From: Flavobacterium aeripolare
GTDB lineage: Bacteria > Bacteroidota > Bacteroidia > Flavobacteriales > Flavobacteriaceae
DNA length: 64,000 nucleotides
Reading direction: 5' to 3'
Assembly: GCF_013294025.1 (NCBI RefSeq)
Contig: NZ_JABSNL010000002.1
Location: 403,749-467,748 of the forward strand
Part shown: one piece after another, positions 21,901 to 30,625 of the stretch
How positions within the stretch are numbered: the first letter of the stretch is position 1
Layout: each line of letters starts with the position of its first letter
Made by a program: the position numbers and the translations under genes
Notes under the pieces: generated by a model
Told to the model about the DNA's origin: nothing
Seen by the model: only the letters and a program-made list of their open reading frames with translations
Database searches by the model: none

Positions 21901-22614
21901 AAATGTTCTTTTAGATGTTTTTTCATATCCTGTAGTAATGACAACTTCGTTAAGCGTTTGTCCTGACTCGTTTAAAACGATCGTCATAGGTGTTGCTTTT
22001 ACAGTAGCTTCTACTGTTTTCATACCTATATAAGTAACAACAATCATTGTGCTATTTGCAGGCATGTTAATGCTAAAGTTACCGTCCATGTCAGTAAGTA
22101 CAGCCACTTTAGTTCCTTTTGCCATAACTGTAGCTCCAGGAAGTGGATTTCCTGTTTCGTCAAGAACTCTACCAGTTACGGTAGCAACCATGAAAGATGT
22201 GCTTACAGTATTTGTAGGTAAAAATGCAACTATTTTGTCGTCTAGTTGCGGTGCTTTATTTTGTAAAACGATTTGATTGCTAATTTCAGAAAAAGCAATG
22301 TTTAAAGGTTTTAAAATGTTAGCTAATATAGAAGCTAATGACTCGTCATTTGCACTATAGCTTACTCTTTGGTCTAACTGACTAATTCTAGAGTTGTATG
22401 AAAATTTAACTTTTGCTGATTTCTCAAGTTTGTTAAGAGCATTAGATAAAGTTAAGTTTTCAAGTTCTAAAGTTACTTTAGTGTCCAGTTTCTTTTGACC
22501 ATTAACGCTATTTGCCATTGTAACTGTTGAAAACACAAAGGCCAGCAGGAGTTGGAATAGGGTTATTTTCATGATTCGAAAGAGTAATCGTTGTTTAACA
22601 ACAGGTTTTTTCAT
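18901..22614 (-). CDS. SusC/RagA-family TonB-dependent transporter with STN domain
   Basis: A 1237-residue outer-membrane transporter. In order: a signal peptide (about 15-40, ending NSVNGQ), an STN domain (about 45-120, VTLELENLTLSNALNKLEKS), a carboxypeptidase-regulatory beta-sandwich (about 147-215, VTGRVLDETGNPLPGATV), a plug domain beginning LNEVVITTGYEK and containing SIEILKDASATSIYGSRSLNG, and a beta-barrel ending in SQYTFSLNVSF with the C-terminal aromatic. The STN domain is the module that signals to a FecR-type anti-sigma factor, and fecR and the sigma gene lie just upstream, so the operon is probably induced by its own substrate. Confidence 0.96.
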   Translation of the reverse strand: MKKPVVKQRLLFRIMKITLFQLLLAFVFSTVTMANSVNGQKKLDTKVTLELENLTLSNALNKLEKSAKVKFSYNSRISQLDQRVSYSANDESLASILANILKPLNIAFSEISNQIVLQNKAPQLDDKIVAFLPTNTVSTSFMVATVTGRVLDETGNPLPGATVMAKGTKVAVLTDMDGNFSINMPANSTMIVVTYIGMKTVEATVKATPMTIVLNESGQTLNEVVITTGYEKTSKRTFTGAISRISEKDLLVEGVVDISRMIEGKAAGVTVQNVTGTFGTAPKITVRGSSSIFGDTKPLWVIDGIVQEDIVNLSFADLASGNSETLLSSSIAGLNPNDVLSIEILKDASATSIYGSRSLNGVVVVTTKQGRRESPLSVTYSLEQTARLVPSYNQYDILNSQETMGILKEIEAKGFLGLPTTAQGRYGGVYNILANAINTYDTTNGKFGVRNDEAGRNAFLQKYELANTDWFKTLFRPSITQNHSLSFSGGGKNNGYYASLGFYSDPGWTTADKVNQLTSNIKNTFYINDKLTVGVSTQASIRDQQAPGSYDSLRDGVNGSTTRDFDINPFSYVLNTNRALRPYDDNGNYEYYRNNWAPLNIVEELKNNYMDIKVKDIRFQAELGYKISPKLTYNFVANARYANTIREHNILEQSNIVGAYNAQETTIVRDQNIFLYENPDDLTAPKVSVLPNGGILRKFSNDLTSYNIRNSFTYKNVFKDKHEVDALFGQEMRSVDRNSSNFTAYGLQYDRGLTAFTDPRLLEKVINGGESYYAFTEERERTVGFFTKLGYTYDRRYTGSITGRYDGSNRQGNSGSSRWLPTYTVSGKWNIMEEDFMKNATALSNLSLRGSYGLTATAGPATNSLAIYKSFITDRLNLNDRETGLRIEDLQNGDLTWEKQFETNIGLDLGLFNNRIQLTTDIYSRKAFDLVDAVTTSGIGGQKFKLGNNADMETKGLELSLTTQNLNNSRLKWSTTFNFSIYDQQITKLANVPTVLGLVDGTGGNAIGHPRNALYSYQFTGLNNQGLPTFIMPEGESDNVAGANFQDSEDVTKYLKYEGSIEPNKSAGLSNTFTYDNWSLNIFIVASGGNKVRLNPIYASTYDDLTVFTKEFTNRWLNPGDEALTNIPVIADQRLISNYAADGRSLVRAYNAYNYSDERVADGSFVRLKNVSLTYEFPSDFKKRIGLSRFSMKASTANPLLIYSDKKLNGQDPEFYRTGGVSQPITSQYTFSLNVSF

Positions 22615-22703
22615 AATTTTGGTTTGTTTTAATTAGTACTTCTAAAGGGTATTGTCGAAACATCACAAATTGTTTTTTACAGAAAACAATTTGATTTCAT
22701 TCA

Positions 22704-22735
22704 AACGTCGATAATGTTACAGCATTATCGGCGTT
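22704..22735. terminator. Hairpin between fecR and susC
   Basis: 13-bp stem AACGTCGATAATG / CATTATCGGCGTT (one G-T pair) with loop TTACAG. The long T run lies on the plus-strand side, whereas the genes read on the minus strand. It may therefore be an attenuator or processing hairpin rather than a full terminator. Confidence 0.5.
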
Positions 22736-22761
22736 TTTTTTTTAATTTTTCATGAGGTTAT

Positions 22762-23874
22762 TTATAATTCGCAACCATCAGAAGTGATGATCACCTGGTT
22801 GCCATTCATTTCATAACTCGTATTATTTCCTAATGCCTTGCAGATAATCTTCAATTTTTCTGGCAATGGCATGTCATTGAGAGAACTAGTCAAGTGACAT
22901 TCTTTCATTTTTACTTTTGGATAAGCTATATTAATTAAATAGGCTTGCTCTAATGTTTTAAAAATTTGACTCACTGGGATGTCGCTAAAATCAAAACTTA
23001 ATTGTTCTATATTGCTTAAAGAACCTATCAAGGCTTCGTCTTTTGTGATGTCGGTTATTTTTTTAAATTTTAAATCTTTTCTTGTAAAACGAACTGCCTC
23101 ATTAGGAAGTAAAGTAATATCTTCGTCTTTTGAGGACGGCATGATACTTTGATTCGATTCAATTTTAACTTTTCCGGTACGAACGAGTACTTCAATATTA
23201 GGTTTATTAGCGTAAGCGCTAATTTTAAAACTTGTTCCAAGGACACGAGTTACGATTTCGTTAGCGTAGACTAAAAAAGGTTTCTTTGGGTTTTTACTTA
23301 TCTCAAAGAAAGCTTCACCTGATAAGTACACGCTACGTTCTGAACCTGTAAATATTTTAGGGTAACTCAATTTACTTTTAGGCTGTAATAAAACAGAACT
23401 TCCGTCAGATAGTGTGATCGTTTGTGCTTTACTAGAGTTGTTAGTTTGTTCTACTAATCCTTCATAGTTTTCATCTAGAAGCTCGTTGTACACTTTTTGA
23501 TCGTTCATAGGAAGAAAGAAATGGCTAAAGGTCCAAGTAGCGAGTAATCCAAAAACCAAAACTGCCGCTATAGACCTAAGCCAATTGCTATTCCATAAGT
23601 TAAGTACTTTTTTGTTGGTAGCGTTTTCACGCTGTTCTATTTTACTCCAAGTGGCATGTAATGCTGTTTGGATGGTGGTAGTAGTAAAGTTAGGTTTTGG
23701 AGTTCTAGTAGCTAGTATCCATAGACGAGCATCTTGAACGAGTTTAGCTCTGGTCGCAGTTTCTAATGTCCATTCTTCCCAATTGTCCTGATCTACGTTT
23801 GAACGTATCCAGGTCTGGAAAGAAGCATCTGCTAAGAAGTCTTCAACTTCGGTATAATGATCGCGTATTTGCAT
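22762..23874 (-). CDS. FecR-family anti-sigma factor
   Basis: A 370-residue single-pass inner-membrane protein. The cytoplasmic N-terminal part (about 1-95) is followed by one transmembrane helix (WLRSIAAVLVFGLLATW, near 99-120), then the periplasmic FecR domain (LSDGSSVLLQPKSKLSYP... GEAFFEISKNPKKPFLVYA... VLGTSFKISAY) and a C-terminal STN-contacting domain (DIPVSQIFKTLEQAY). It holds the ECF sigma factor until the transporter's STN domain signals. It lies between the sigma gene (90 bases upstream) and susC. Confidence 0.93.
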   Translation of the reverse strand: MQIRDHYTEVEDFLADASFQTWIRSNVDQDNWEEWTLETATRAKLVQDARLWILATRTPKPNFTTTTIQTALHATWSKIEQRENATNKKVLNLWNSNWLRSIAAVLVFGLLATWTFSHFFLPMNDQKVYNELLDENYEGLVEQTNNSSKAQTITLSDGSSVLLQPKSKLSYPKIFTGSERSVYLSGEAFFEISKNPKKPFLVYANEIVTRVLGTSFKISAYANKPNIEVLVRTGKVKIESNQSIMPSSKDEDITLLPNEAVRFTRKDLKFKKITDITKDEALIGSLSNIEQLSFDFSDIPVSQIFKTLEQAYLINIAYPKVKMKECHLTSSLNDMPLPEKLKIICKALGNNTSYEMNGNQVIITSDGCEL

Positions 23875-23964
23875 TTAAATATAAGATTACATATACATAA
23901 AGGACGCTTTCTTTGTTATATACTCACTAAATTATGATTATTTTTTATTTTTTTTAATAAAATA

Positions 23965-24702
23965 TTATAATATAGCTGTTGATAGTAGTAGGAGTGCGGT
24001 TAGGCTGATGTTCCAGTCCTTTCTTAAATTGAGAACTGCACGGTGTAGTAGGTTGTTTGCTGATTGATAATTTACATCAAGCATTTCTGCAATTTGCTCT
24101 ACGCTCAAACCTTGATTGTACCTTAAATACAATGCTTCCTTTTGCCTTGAGGGCAATAAATTGATTAACTTATTTAATTGATATACTTTATCAGCTGTAA
24201 CTTCATCATTTATTAACTGGTGTTCGATAGAAAAATCAAATAAGAAGTTGACAACATCTGTAGATGCTACTTTATTAAAGATGCGATCTCTTTCTTGTAA
24301 TCTTGAAATCCTCTTACGTACACTTGAGAGTAGATATGCTTTTACATTTGTGGTCTCTCCTAACTTGTTCTTGTAAAGCCAAACATCAGCAAATACATCT
24401 TGAACACAGTCTTCAATTTTGTCACTGTCGTTAGAGAACGAATTACCATATCTAATTAAATGTTCATAATGTCGTTCAAATAACATCGAGAAAGCTTTTT
24501 CATCTCCTGCTTTTAAGTCAATCCATAATTGAGTGTCGTCAAGTATAGGGGTACTAGTTTTTTGGTTAGTATGCAAAATGGTGGTGGTTTTGTATATTAA
24601 GGTTTTGTTAAGGTTTGTAATTTTACGTATAATAATATAGATACACAAATTAAAATTATACTTGTAAGACTTATTAGTTTTTTTATGAATATAGCTTGGC
24701 AT
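23965..24702 (-). CDS. ECF RNA polymerase sigma factor (FecI-like)
   Basis: Sigma-70 ECF protein paired with the FecR gene. Region 2 is visible as DLKAGDEKAFSMLFERHYEHLIRYG... IEDCVQDVFADVWLYKNK, and region 4 as LINLLPSRQKEALYLRYNQGLSVEQIAEMLDVNYQSANNLLHRAVLNLR. The start is uncertain: the longest frame (245 aa) carries about 50 basic, Asn/Tyr-rich residues with no domain. The sigma domain begins near residue 54, and a TTG start near 24578 (giving MHTNQKTSTPI) is a more natural choice. A hydrophobic tail (ISLTALLLLSTAIL) follows region 4, an odd but not unique feature. Confidence 0.9.
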   Translation of the reverse strand: MPSYIHKKTNKSYKYNFNLCIYIIIRKITNLNKTLIYKTTTILHTNQKTSTPILDDTQLWIDLKAGDEKAFSMLFERHYEHLIRYGNSFSNDSDKIEDCVQDVFADVWLYKNKLGETTNVKAYLLSSVRKRISRLQERDRIFNKVASTDVVNFLFDFSIEHQLINDEVTADKVYQLNKLINLLPSRQKEALYLRYNQGLSVEQIAEMLDVNYQSANNLLHRAVLNLRKDWNISLTALLLLSTAIL

Positions 24703-24922
24703 TATTCAAAAATTACAAAGAATAGTCCGTTTGAATTGCAGAATTCGCAATAGATAATTTCTTACATCCTGTGTGGTGAATTGGTGATTTTTATTATATT
24801 CAGAAAGAATCTGTTTTAAAACTGGATTATGTGTATTTCTCTTTCCTTTAGAGCTTTTTGAGGTTAAATTATTTCGCTGTTTAAGTAAAATAGTTGAATT
24901 TTAATAAAAAAAAATACCTCCA

Positions 24923-26206
24923 ATGAATGAAAATACGCATAGCCCTAAGAAGAATTCTCTCAAGCATGTTTTGTTTGGAAGTCTTATAGGAACAACGATA
25001 GAGTTTTTTGACTTTTATATTTACGCAAATGCTGCCGTACTAGTATTTCCGCAATTGTTTTTTCCATCTGCAGATAGTACTAATTCTACTTTACTCTCTC
25101 TTGCAACCTTTTCTATAGCTTTTCTATCAAGACCGCTAGGTTCTGCCGTTTTTGGACATTATGGTGATAAAATAGGACGGAAGACGACGCTAGTTATAGC
25201 ACTTCTTACGATGGGGATTTCGACAGTTTGTATTGGGTTCTTACCTAGTTACGCGAGTATTGGTATTGCCGCTCCTTTACTGTTAATGCTTTGTCGATTC
25301 GGACAGGGTGTTGGTTTAGGAGGAGAGTGGGGCGGAGCCGTTTTACTCGCGATTGAAAATGCACCTCCTCATAAAAGAGCATGGTACGGAATGTTTCCTC
25401 AGTTAGGAGCGCCCATAGGTTTGTTATTATCGGGAGGTGTTTTTTTACTTCTAACGGATACCATGACTGCTGAAGCATTTATTGATTATGGATGGAGAAT
25501 ACCATTTATAGCTAGTTCGTTGCTTGTTCTGGTAGGGTTTTACATTCGATTAAATATTACAGAAACTCCAGCATTCGAAAATGCAAAAGAAGAAAAAACC
25601 GAAAACAAAGTTCCTTTCTTGACATTGATTAAGTTTTATAAAAATCAATTGATATTTGGTACACTAGCAGCTATGACTACGTTTTTGTTCTTCTATTTAA
25701 TGACCGTTTTTACCTTAAGTTGGGCGACATCTGATTTAGATTACAGTAAAAGAGATTTTCTTTTAATGCAGTTATTTTCTGTTTTGTTTTTTGCACTTTT
25801 TATTCCTCTTTCAGCTTTAATTGCTGATAAAATAGGACGTAGAAAAACACTAATTTATGTAACTGTAGCTATTGCTTTGTTTGGGTTTCTGTTTTCTACG
25901 GCAATGAACAGCGGAAATCCTATTGTGGTAACCTTGTTTTTATGTGTAGGGATGAGCTTAATGGGGTGCACCTATGGACCTCTAGGTACTTTTTTATCTG
26001 AATTATTTCCTACTACTGTGCGCTACTCAGGCACGTCGCTAGCTTTTAATATGTCAGGAATCATTGGTGCTGCATTTGCTCCTATGGCAGCGATATGGTT
26101 AGCCACAAATTATAGTCTTACTTATGTAGGTTTTTATCTCTCTGTAGCAGCAATTGTCTCTGTAATTGCACTACTTGTAATTAGTAAAAAGGAACATAAA
26201 TTTTAA
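24923..26206 (+). CDS. MFS transporter, metabolite:H+ symporter (MHS) type
   Basis: A 427-residue inner-membrane transporter with about 12 hydrophobic segments. The MHS-type start GTTIEFFDFYIYANAAVLVFP and the motif A copies GHYGDKIGRKTTL (after helix 2) and ADKIGRRKTL (after helix 8) are clear. The family (ProP, ShiA, KgtP) imports organic acids, betaine or shikimate with protons; the substrate is not predictable here. It is transcribed alone, 220 bases from the divergent sigma gene. An RBS-like CCTCCA lies before the ATG, although Bacteroidota rely little on Shine-Dalgarno pairing. Confidence 0.88.
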   Translation: MNENTHSPKKNSLKHVLFGSLIGTTIEFFDFYIYANAAVLVFPQLFFPSADSTNSTLLSLATFSIAFLSRPLGSAVFGHYGDKIGRKTTLVIALLTMGISTVCIGFLPSYASIGIAAPLLLMLCRFGQGVGLGGEWGGAVLLAIENAPPHKRAWYGMFPQLGAPIGLLLSGGVFLLLTDTMTAEAFIDYGWRIPFIASSLLVLVGFYIRLNITETPAFENAKEEKTENKVPFLTLIKFYKNQLIFGTLAAMTTFLFFYLMTVFTLSWATSDLDYSKRDFLLMQLFSVLFFALFIPLSALIADKIGRRKTLIYVTVAIALFGFLFSTAMNSGNPIVVTLFLCVGMSLMGCTYGPLGTFLSELFPTTVRYSGTSLAFNMSGIIGAAFAPMAAIWLATNYSLTYVGFYLSVAAIVSVIALLVISKKEHKF

Positions 26207-26287
26207 GACATTTATTCGAAAATCAGGTTTCTAAATAGATTTTTTTTTAAAGAGCTAACTTTTCTATGAATACGAAGTAATATCACT

Positions 26288-26295
26288 TATTTTTG
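26288..26295 (+). promoter_or_regulatory. -7 promoter motif of the radical SAM gene
   Basis: TATTTTTG fits TAnnTTTG and lies 17 bases before the TTG start at 26312, implying a very short 5' leader. Confidence 0.5.
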
Positions 26296-26311
26296 CAGAA
26301 AAATATCTCTT

Positions 26312-28516
26312 TTGAAAACCAAATTATTTTTAGTTACACCTCCGTTTACACAGTTAAATACTCCTTATCCTGCCACGGCATACATCAAGGGGTTTTTAAA
26401 TACAAAAGCTATAGATGCTGTTCAAGCAGATTTAGGGATAGAGGTAATTTTAAAGTTGTTTTCAAAGGAAGGGCTATCAAATTTATTTAGCATATCAAGT
26501 GCTAAATTTGAAGAATCAATAAATACGATTTCAGACAATTCAAAGCGTATTTATGCCTTGCAAGAGGAGTATATTAAAACAATCGATGCTGTTATTGCTT
26601 TTTTACAAGGCAAGAACCCTACATTAGCTTTACAAATTTGTCAAGAAGATTATTTGCCCGAAGCTTCTCGTTTTGCTCAGCTTGAAGAACTCGATTGGGC
26701 TTTTGGGACTATGGGTACACAGGACAAAGGAAAACATCTTGCAACTTTATATCTCGAAGATATTTCAGATTTTATCGTGGAGTGCGTAGATGCTAATTTT
26801 GGTTTTAGTAGGTATGCAGAGCGATTAGGTAGATCTGCAAACACATTTGATGAATTATATGGTGCCTTGCAGCAGGATCCTACGTACATCGATCGCATTT
26901 TACTTTCGAACCTAAAAGAAAAAATTGAATCAATAAAACCTACCTTGTTTTTAATTTCGGTTCCTTTTCCAGGGAATTTATACAGTGCCTTCCGATCGGC
27001 ACAATGGGTGAAGGCAAATTATCCTGAAATTAAGATTTCGATGGGAGGTGGTTTTCCTAATACAGAATTACGTTCCCTTTCTGACAGTAGGGTGTTTGAA
27101 TTTTTTGATTACATCACACTAGATGATGGTGAAGTACCTATTGAGGAACTAATTCTAAATATTGAAAATCCTAGTTATGGCGCATTTAAACGAACATTTC
27201 TGCTGGAAAATGGAGCAGTCGTTTATAAGAATAATTCGTCTAAATCTGATTATAAACAATCGCAAGTAGGTACTCCAGACTACTCTGATCTGTTGTTAGA
27301 TAAATATATTTCTGTTATCGAAATCGTCAATCCCATGCACCGTATGTGGTCAGATGGGAGGTGGAATAAACTTACCATGGCACACGGATGCTATTGGGGA
27401 AAATGTACTTTTTGTGATATATCATTAGATTATATTAAAATATATGAACCTGTGGCTGCAAATTTACTTTGCGATCGCATGGAGGAAATGATGGAGCAAA
27501 CGGGAGAGAATGGTTTTCACTTTGTAGATGAAGCAGCCCCGCCAGCGTTAATGCGTGCATTGGCGTTAGAGATTTTAAGACGAAAGCTATCAGTAACTTG
27601 GTGGACAAACATTCGATTTGAAAAAAGCTTTAGTAAAGATTTGTGTCTTCTCTTAAAAGCTTCGGGCTGTATTGCAGTCTCAGGAGGTTTAGAAGTAGCC
27701 TCAGATCGTTTATTGCAATTGATTGATAAAGGGGTAACTGTCGAGCAAGTGGCTAAGGTGACTCGTAATTTTACTGAGGCAGGAGTCATGGTGCATGCGT
27801 ATTTAATGTATGGCTATCCTACCCAAACAATTCAAGAAACAGTAGATAGTCTGGAGATGGTACGCCAGCTTTTTGAAGCCGGTGTTTTGCAATCTGGTTT
27901 TTGGCATCAATTTGCCATGACGGCGCACAGCCCAGTGGGTTTGTATCCTGAGAAATTTGGTGTGAAAAAAGAAACCGAAGCAATAGGTTCTTTTGCAAAT
28001 AACGATATCAATTACATTGACAATACTGGAATTGACCATGACAAATTTAGTTTTGGGTTAAAAAAATCATTGTTTAATTTCATGCATGGGATTTGCTTTG
28101 ACTACGAACTACAAGATTGGTTTGATTTTAAAATTCCCAAATCAAAAATTCCAGAAGATTTCATATACAACGCCTTAACTAGCGATATCGATTTAAGTAG
28201 TAAGTCTAATGCTAAGATCGTGTGGTTAGGAGGTAAACCTGCTATTAATAAATACACTAAGTCTAAAAAAGGAAACTCATGGCAAATGATGTCATTTACT
28301 TTTCATGATAAGAAAGAAAGCTTTGAGATTGTGTTAAATGATCAAGAAGGAGAGTGGTTATTGCATACTTTACCGTTGCTTGCTGTCGCAAATAGTAAGA
28401 CATTTACTTTTCAAGAGCTCAAGCTGAGTTTTGAAACAAATTTAGAGAATTTTGAGCTTTTTTGGTATTCTAAACCAGTAAACACCTTAAGAGATTATGG
28501 GCTTCTTATATTGTAG
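26312..28516 (+). CDS. B12-binding-domain radical SAM protein
   Basis: A 734-residue cytoplasmic enzyme. A TTG start is used (MKTKLFLVTPPFTQLNTPYP); no ATG precedes the conserved N-terminal strand. The N-terminal half (to about 290) is a cobalamin-binding-like Rossmann region (LFLISVPFPGNLYSAFRSAQWVK, SMGGGFPNTELR). The radical SAM core follows, with cluster cysteines Cys360, Cys365 and Cys368 in GCYWGKCTFCDIS: spacing CX4CX2C rather than the usual CX3CX2C. Other core signatures are HFVDEAAPP, ALEILRRKLSVTWWTNIRFEK and SGGLEVASDRLLQLIDKG. Members of this class methylate unactivated carbons or rearrange skeletons; the substrate is unknown. Between it and the carboxylase operon there are 87 bases. 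Confidence 0.87.
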   Translation: MKTKLFLVTPPFTQLNTPYPATAYIKGFLNTKAIDAVQADLGIEVILKLFSKEGLSNLFSISSAKFEESINTISDNSKRIYALQEEYIKTIDAVIAFLQGKNPTLALQICQEDYLPEASRFAQLEELDWAFGTMGTQDKGKHLATLYLEDISDFIVECVDANFGFSRYAERLGRSANTFDELYGALQQDPTYIDRILLSNLKEKIESIKPTLFLISVPFPGNLYSAFRSAQWVKANYPEIKISMGGGFPNTELRSLSDSRVFEFFDYITLDDGEVPIEELILNIENPSYGAFKRTFLLENGAVVYKNNSSKSDYKQSQVGTPDYSDLLLDKYISVIEIVNPMHRMWSDGRWNKLTMAHGCYWGKCTFCDISLDYIKIYEPVAANLLCDRMEEMMEQTGENGFHFVDEAAPPALMRALALEILRRKLSVTWWTNIRFEKSFSKDLCLLLKASGCIAVSGGLEVASDRLLQLIDKGVTVEQVAKVTRNFTEAGVMVHAYLMYGYPTQTIQETVDSLEMVRQLFEAGVLQSGFWHQFAMTAHSPVGLYPEKFGVKKETEAIGSFANNDINYIDNTGIDHDKFSFGLKKSLFNFMHGICFDYELQDWFDFKIPKSKIPEDFIYNALTSDIDLSSKSNAKIVWLGGKPAINKYTKSKKGNSWQMMSFTFHDKKESFEIVLNDQEGEWLLHTLPLLAVANSKTFTFQELKLSFETNLENFELFWYSKPVNTLRDYGLLIL

Positions 28517-28603
28517 CACGTAATTTTTAAGCATAAAAAAAATAATTTAATATCTGCGAAAACGTTTTCTTTTACTTATTTTTACGAGTAAAAAACTAGT
28601 AAA

Positions 28604-29089
28604 ATGCGCGATAATTACAAAATAAGTGTCAATGACTCTTTTTTCTTTACTATTAACAAAGAGGAAGTTTCTAAGTTTGACGCAGTAAATACTGGAGGCA
28701 AAGACTACCACGCTCTGCATAATAGCACTCCTTATAAAGCAACCATCGAATCTTCTAATTTTCATCAAAAAAGCTACACTGTAAAAGTGAACAGTAACTT
28801 ATATACTGTTGCAATAGCTGATGACCTAGACTTATTAATTAAAGAACTAGGGTTTGAGGTAGGCTTGTCTAAACAAATTAATGCTATAAAAGCACCTATG
28901 CCAGGACTAATTCTAGAGATAAATGTTGTGGTGGGGCAAACTGTTAAAGAAAAAGATCCTTTATTGATTCTCGAAGCTATGAAAATGGAAAATAGTTTTC
29001 AATCCCCTCGTGACGGAGTCATAAAATCGATTGCCGTAGCTACTGGTGATGCTGTAGATAAGGGACAGCTTTTAATCGAATTTGAATAA
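28604..29089 (+). CDS. Biotin carboxyl carrier subunit of an acyl-CoA carboxylase
   Basis: A 161-residue carrier. The C-terminal 70 residues are a biotinyl domain (IKAPMPGLILEINVVVGQTVKEKDPLLILEAMKMENSF), with the biotinylated Lys127 in the EAMKMEN box. The N-terminal part is a small beta-rich region of the kind that docks on carboxylase subunits. It is first in an operon with the biotin carboxylase and carboxyltransferase genes, so it carries the carboxyl group between them. Confidence 0.92.
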   Translation: MRDNYKISVNDSFFFTINKEEVSKFDAVNTGGKDYHALHNSTPYKATIESSNFHQKSYTVKVNSNLYTVAIADDLDLLIKELGFEVGLSKQINAIKAPMPGLILEINVVVGQTVKEKDPLLILEAMKMENSFQSPRDGVIKSIAVATGDAVDKGQLLIEFE

Positions 29090-29179
29090 AACTTTAAGTA
29101 AGAAACAAGGAGTGAATCGCAATTGACTGTACTGTGAAGTGCTTTTCAGTGCGCTGGAATTTCTTTTATCTATAAAAAT

Positions 29180-30622
29180 ATGAAAAAAATATTAGTTGCT
29201 AATCGAGGAGAAATAGCTATTAGAGTTATGAAAACGGCCCAGAAAATGGGAATCAAAACTGTAGCAGTATATTCTACCGTAGATAGAAACGCTCCTCACG
29301 TAAAATTTGCTGACGAAGCAGTATGGATAGGGGAAGCGCCTTCAAACCAATCCTATCTTTTAGGAGACAAAATTATAGCTGTTGCTAAGTCATTGAATGT
29401 TGATGCTATTCATCCAGGTTACGGATTTTTAAGTGAAAATGCGCAATTTGCCGAGGATGTAGCGGCTAGTGGTATTGTATTCATAGGTCCCAAGTCTAAA
29501 GCAATCCAAATTATGGGAAGCAAGCTAGCAGCAAAAGATGCTGTTAAAGCGTATAATATTCCTATGGTTCCTGGTTTAGACGAAGCCATTACAGATATCA
29601 AAGAAGCTAAAAAAGTAGCGACTCAAGTGGGTTTTCCTATTTTGATTAAGGCGTCTGCTGGTGGTGGTGGTAAAGGAATGCGCGTGGTTGAAAATGAAGA
29701 AGAATTTGAATCGCAAATGAACAGAGCAATTAGTGAAGCTACTAATGCTTTTGGGGATGGATCTGTCTTTATCGAAAAGTACGTGGCGTCACCAAGACAT
29801 ATCGAAATCCAAATTATGGCCGATAGTCACGGTAATATATTGTATTTATTTGAAAGAGAATGTAGTATTCAACGTCGCCATCAAAAAGTTATAGAGGAAG
29901 CACCATCTGCCGTGCTATCTCCTGAACTTCGTAAAAAGATGGGTGAAGCTGCAGTTTTAGTCGCTAAATCTTGTGATTATTTAGGAGCAGGTACGGTCGA
30001 ATTTTTATTAGATGAGAATAATAATTTTTATTTTCTCGAAATGAATACGCGTTTGCAAGTAGAACATCCCGTGACAGAGTTGATTACTGGTACAGATCTA
30101 GTTGAATTACAAATTAGAGTGGCGCGAGGAGAGGCTTTGCAAATGAAGCAAGAGGATTTAAAAATTATGGGACACGCCCTAGAGTTAAGAGTATATGCTG
30201 AGGATCCATTAAATGATTTTCTACCTAGTGTAGGTAATTTAGAAGTGTACACGCTGCCTGTAGGTGAAGGGATTCGTGTAGATAATGGTTTTGAGCAAGG
30301 AATGGATATTCCTATTTATTATGACCCCATGCTAGCCAAATTAATTACTTACGGTCAAACTAGGGAAGAAGCAATTCAATTAATGATCAAGGCGATTGAT
30401 GATTACAATGTTGTGGGAGTGAGTACAACATTGCCTTTTGGTAAATTTGTATGTCAGCACGATGCCTTTAGATCAGGAAATTTTGATACCCATTTTGTCA
30501 AAAACTATTACGATGGTGAAAAGATGAAGGCAGCATTAAATGAAGAAGCTAAAATTGCTGCATTGCTAGCTTTGAAGCAGTATTTTGAAGATCAAAAAAT
30601 TGTAAGATTACCAAATTCTTAA
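29180..30622 (+). CDS. Biotin carboxylase subunit of an acyl-CoA carboxylase
   Basis: ATP-dependent carboxylation of biotin on the carrier. The 480 residues give the three-domain BC layout: MKKILVANRGEIAIRVMKTA (N-lobe), an ATP-grasp with the glycine-rich loop KASAGGGGKGMRVV, the HIEIQIMAD and ECSIQRRHQKVIEEAPS segments, FLEMNTRLQVEHPVTE (metal and bicarbonate site), then the C-terminal domain LELRVYAEDP. The length is close to that of AccC, with a short C-terminal extension. It lies 3 bases from the carboxyltransferase gene. Confidence 0.94.
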   Translation: MKKILVANRGEIAIRVMKTAQKMGIKTVAVYSTVDRNAPHVKFADEAVWIGEAPSNQSYLLGDKIIAVAKSLNVDAIHPGYGFLSENAQFAEDVAASGIVFIGPKSKAIQIMGSKLAAKDAVKAYNIPMVPGLDEAITDIKEAKKVATQVGFPILIKASAGGGGKGMRVVENEEEFESQMNRAISEATNAFGDGSVFIEKYVASPRHIEIQIMADSHGNILYLFERECSIQRRHQKVIEEAPSAVLSPELRKKMGEAAVLVAKSCDYLGAGTVEFLLDENNNFYFLEMNTRLQVEHPVTELITGTDLVELQIRVARGEALQMKQEDLKIMGHALELRVYAEDPLNDFLPSVGNLEVYTLPVGEGIRVDNGFEQGMDIPIYYDPMLAKLITYGQTREEAIQLMIKAIDDYNVVGVSTTLPFGKFVCQHDAFRSGNFDTHFVKNYYDGEKMKAALNEEAKIAALLALKQYFEDQKIVRLPNS

Positions 30623-30625
30623 ACT

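Noticed and set aside
24923..28516. Transporter plus radical SAM as a biosynthetic cluster
   Set aside because: Each has its own promoter region and no precursor peptide, tailoring enzyme or shared operon structure was seen.
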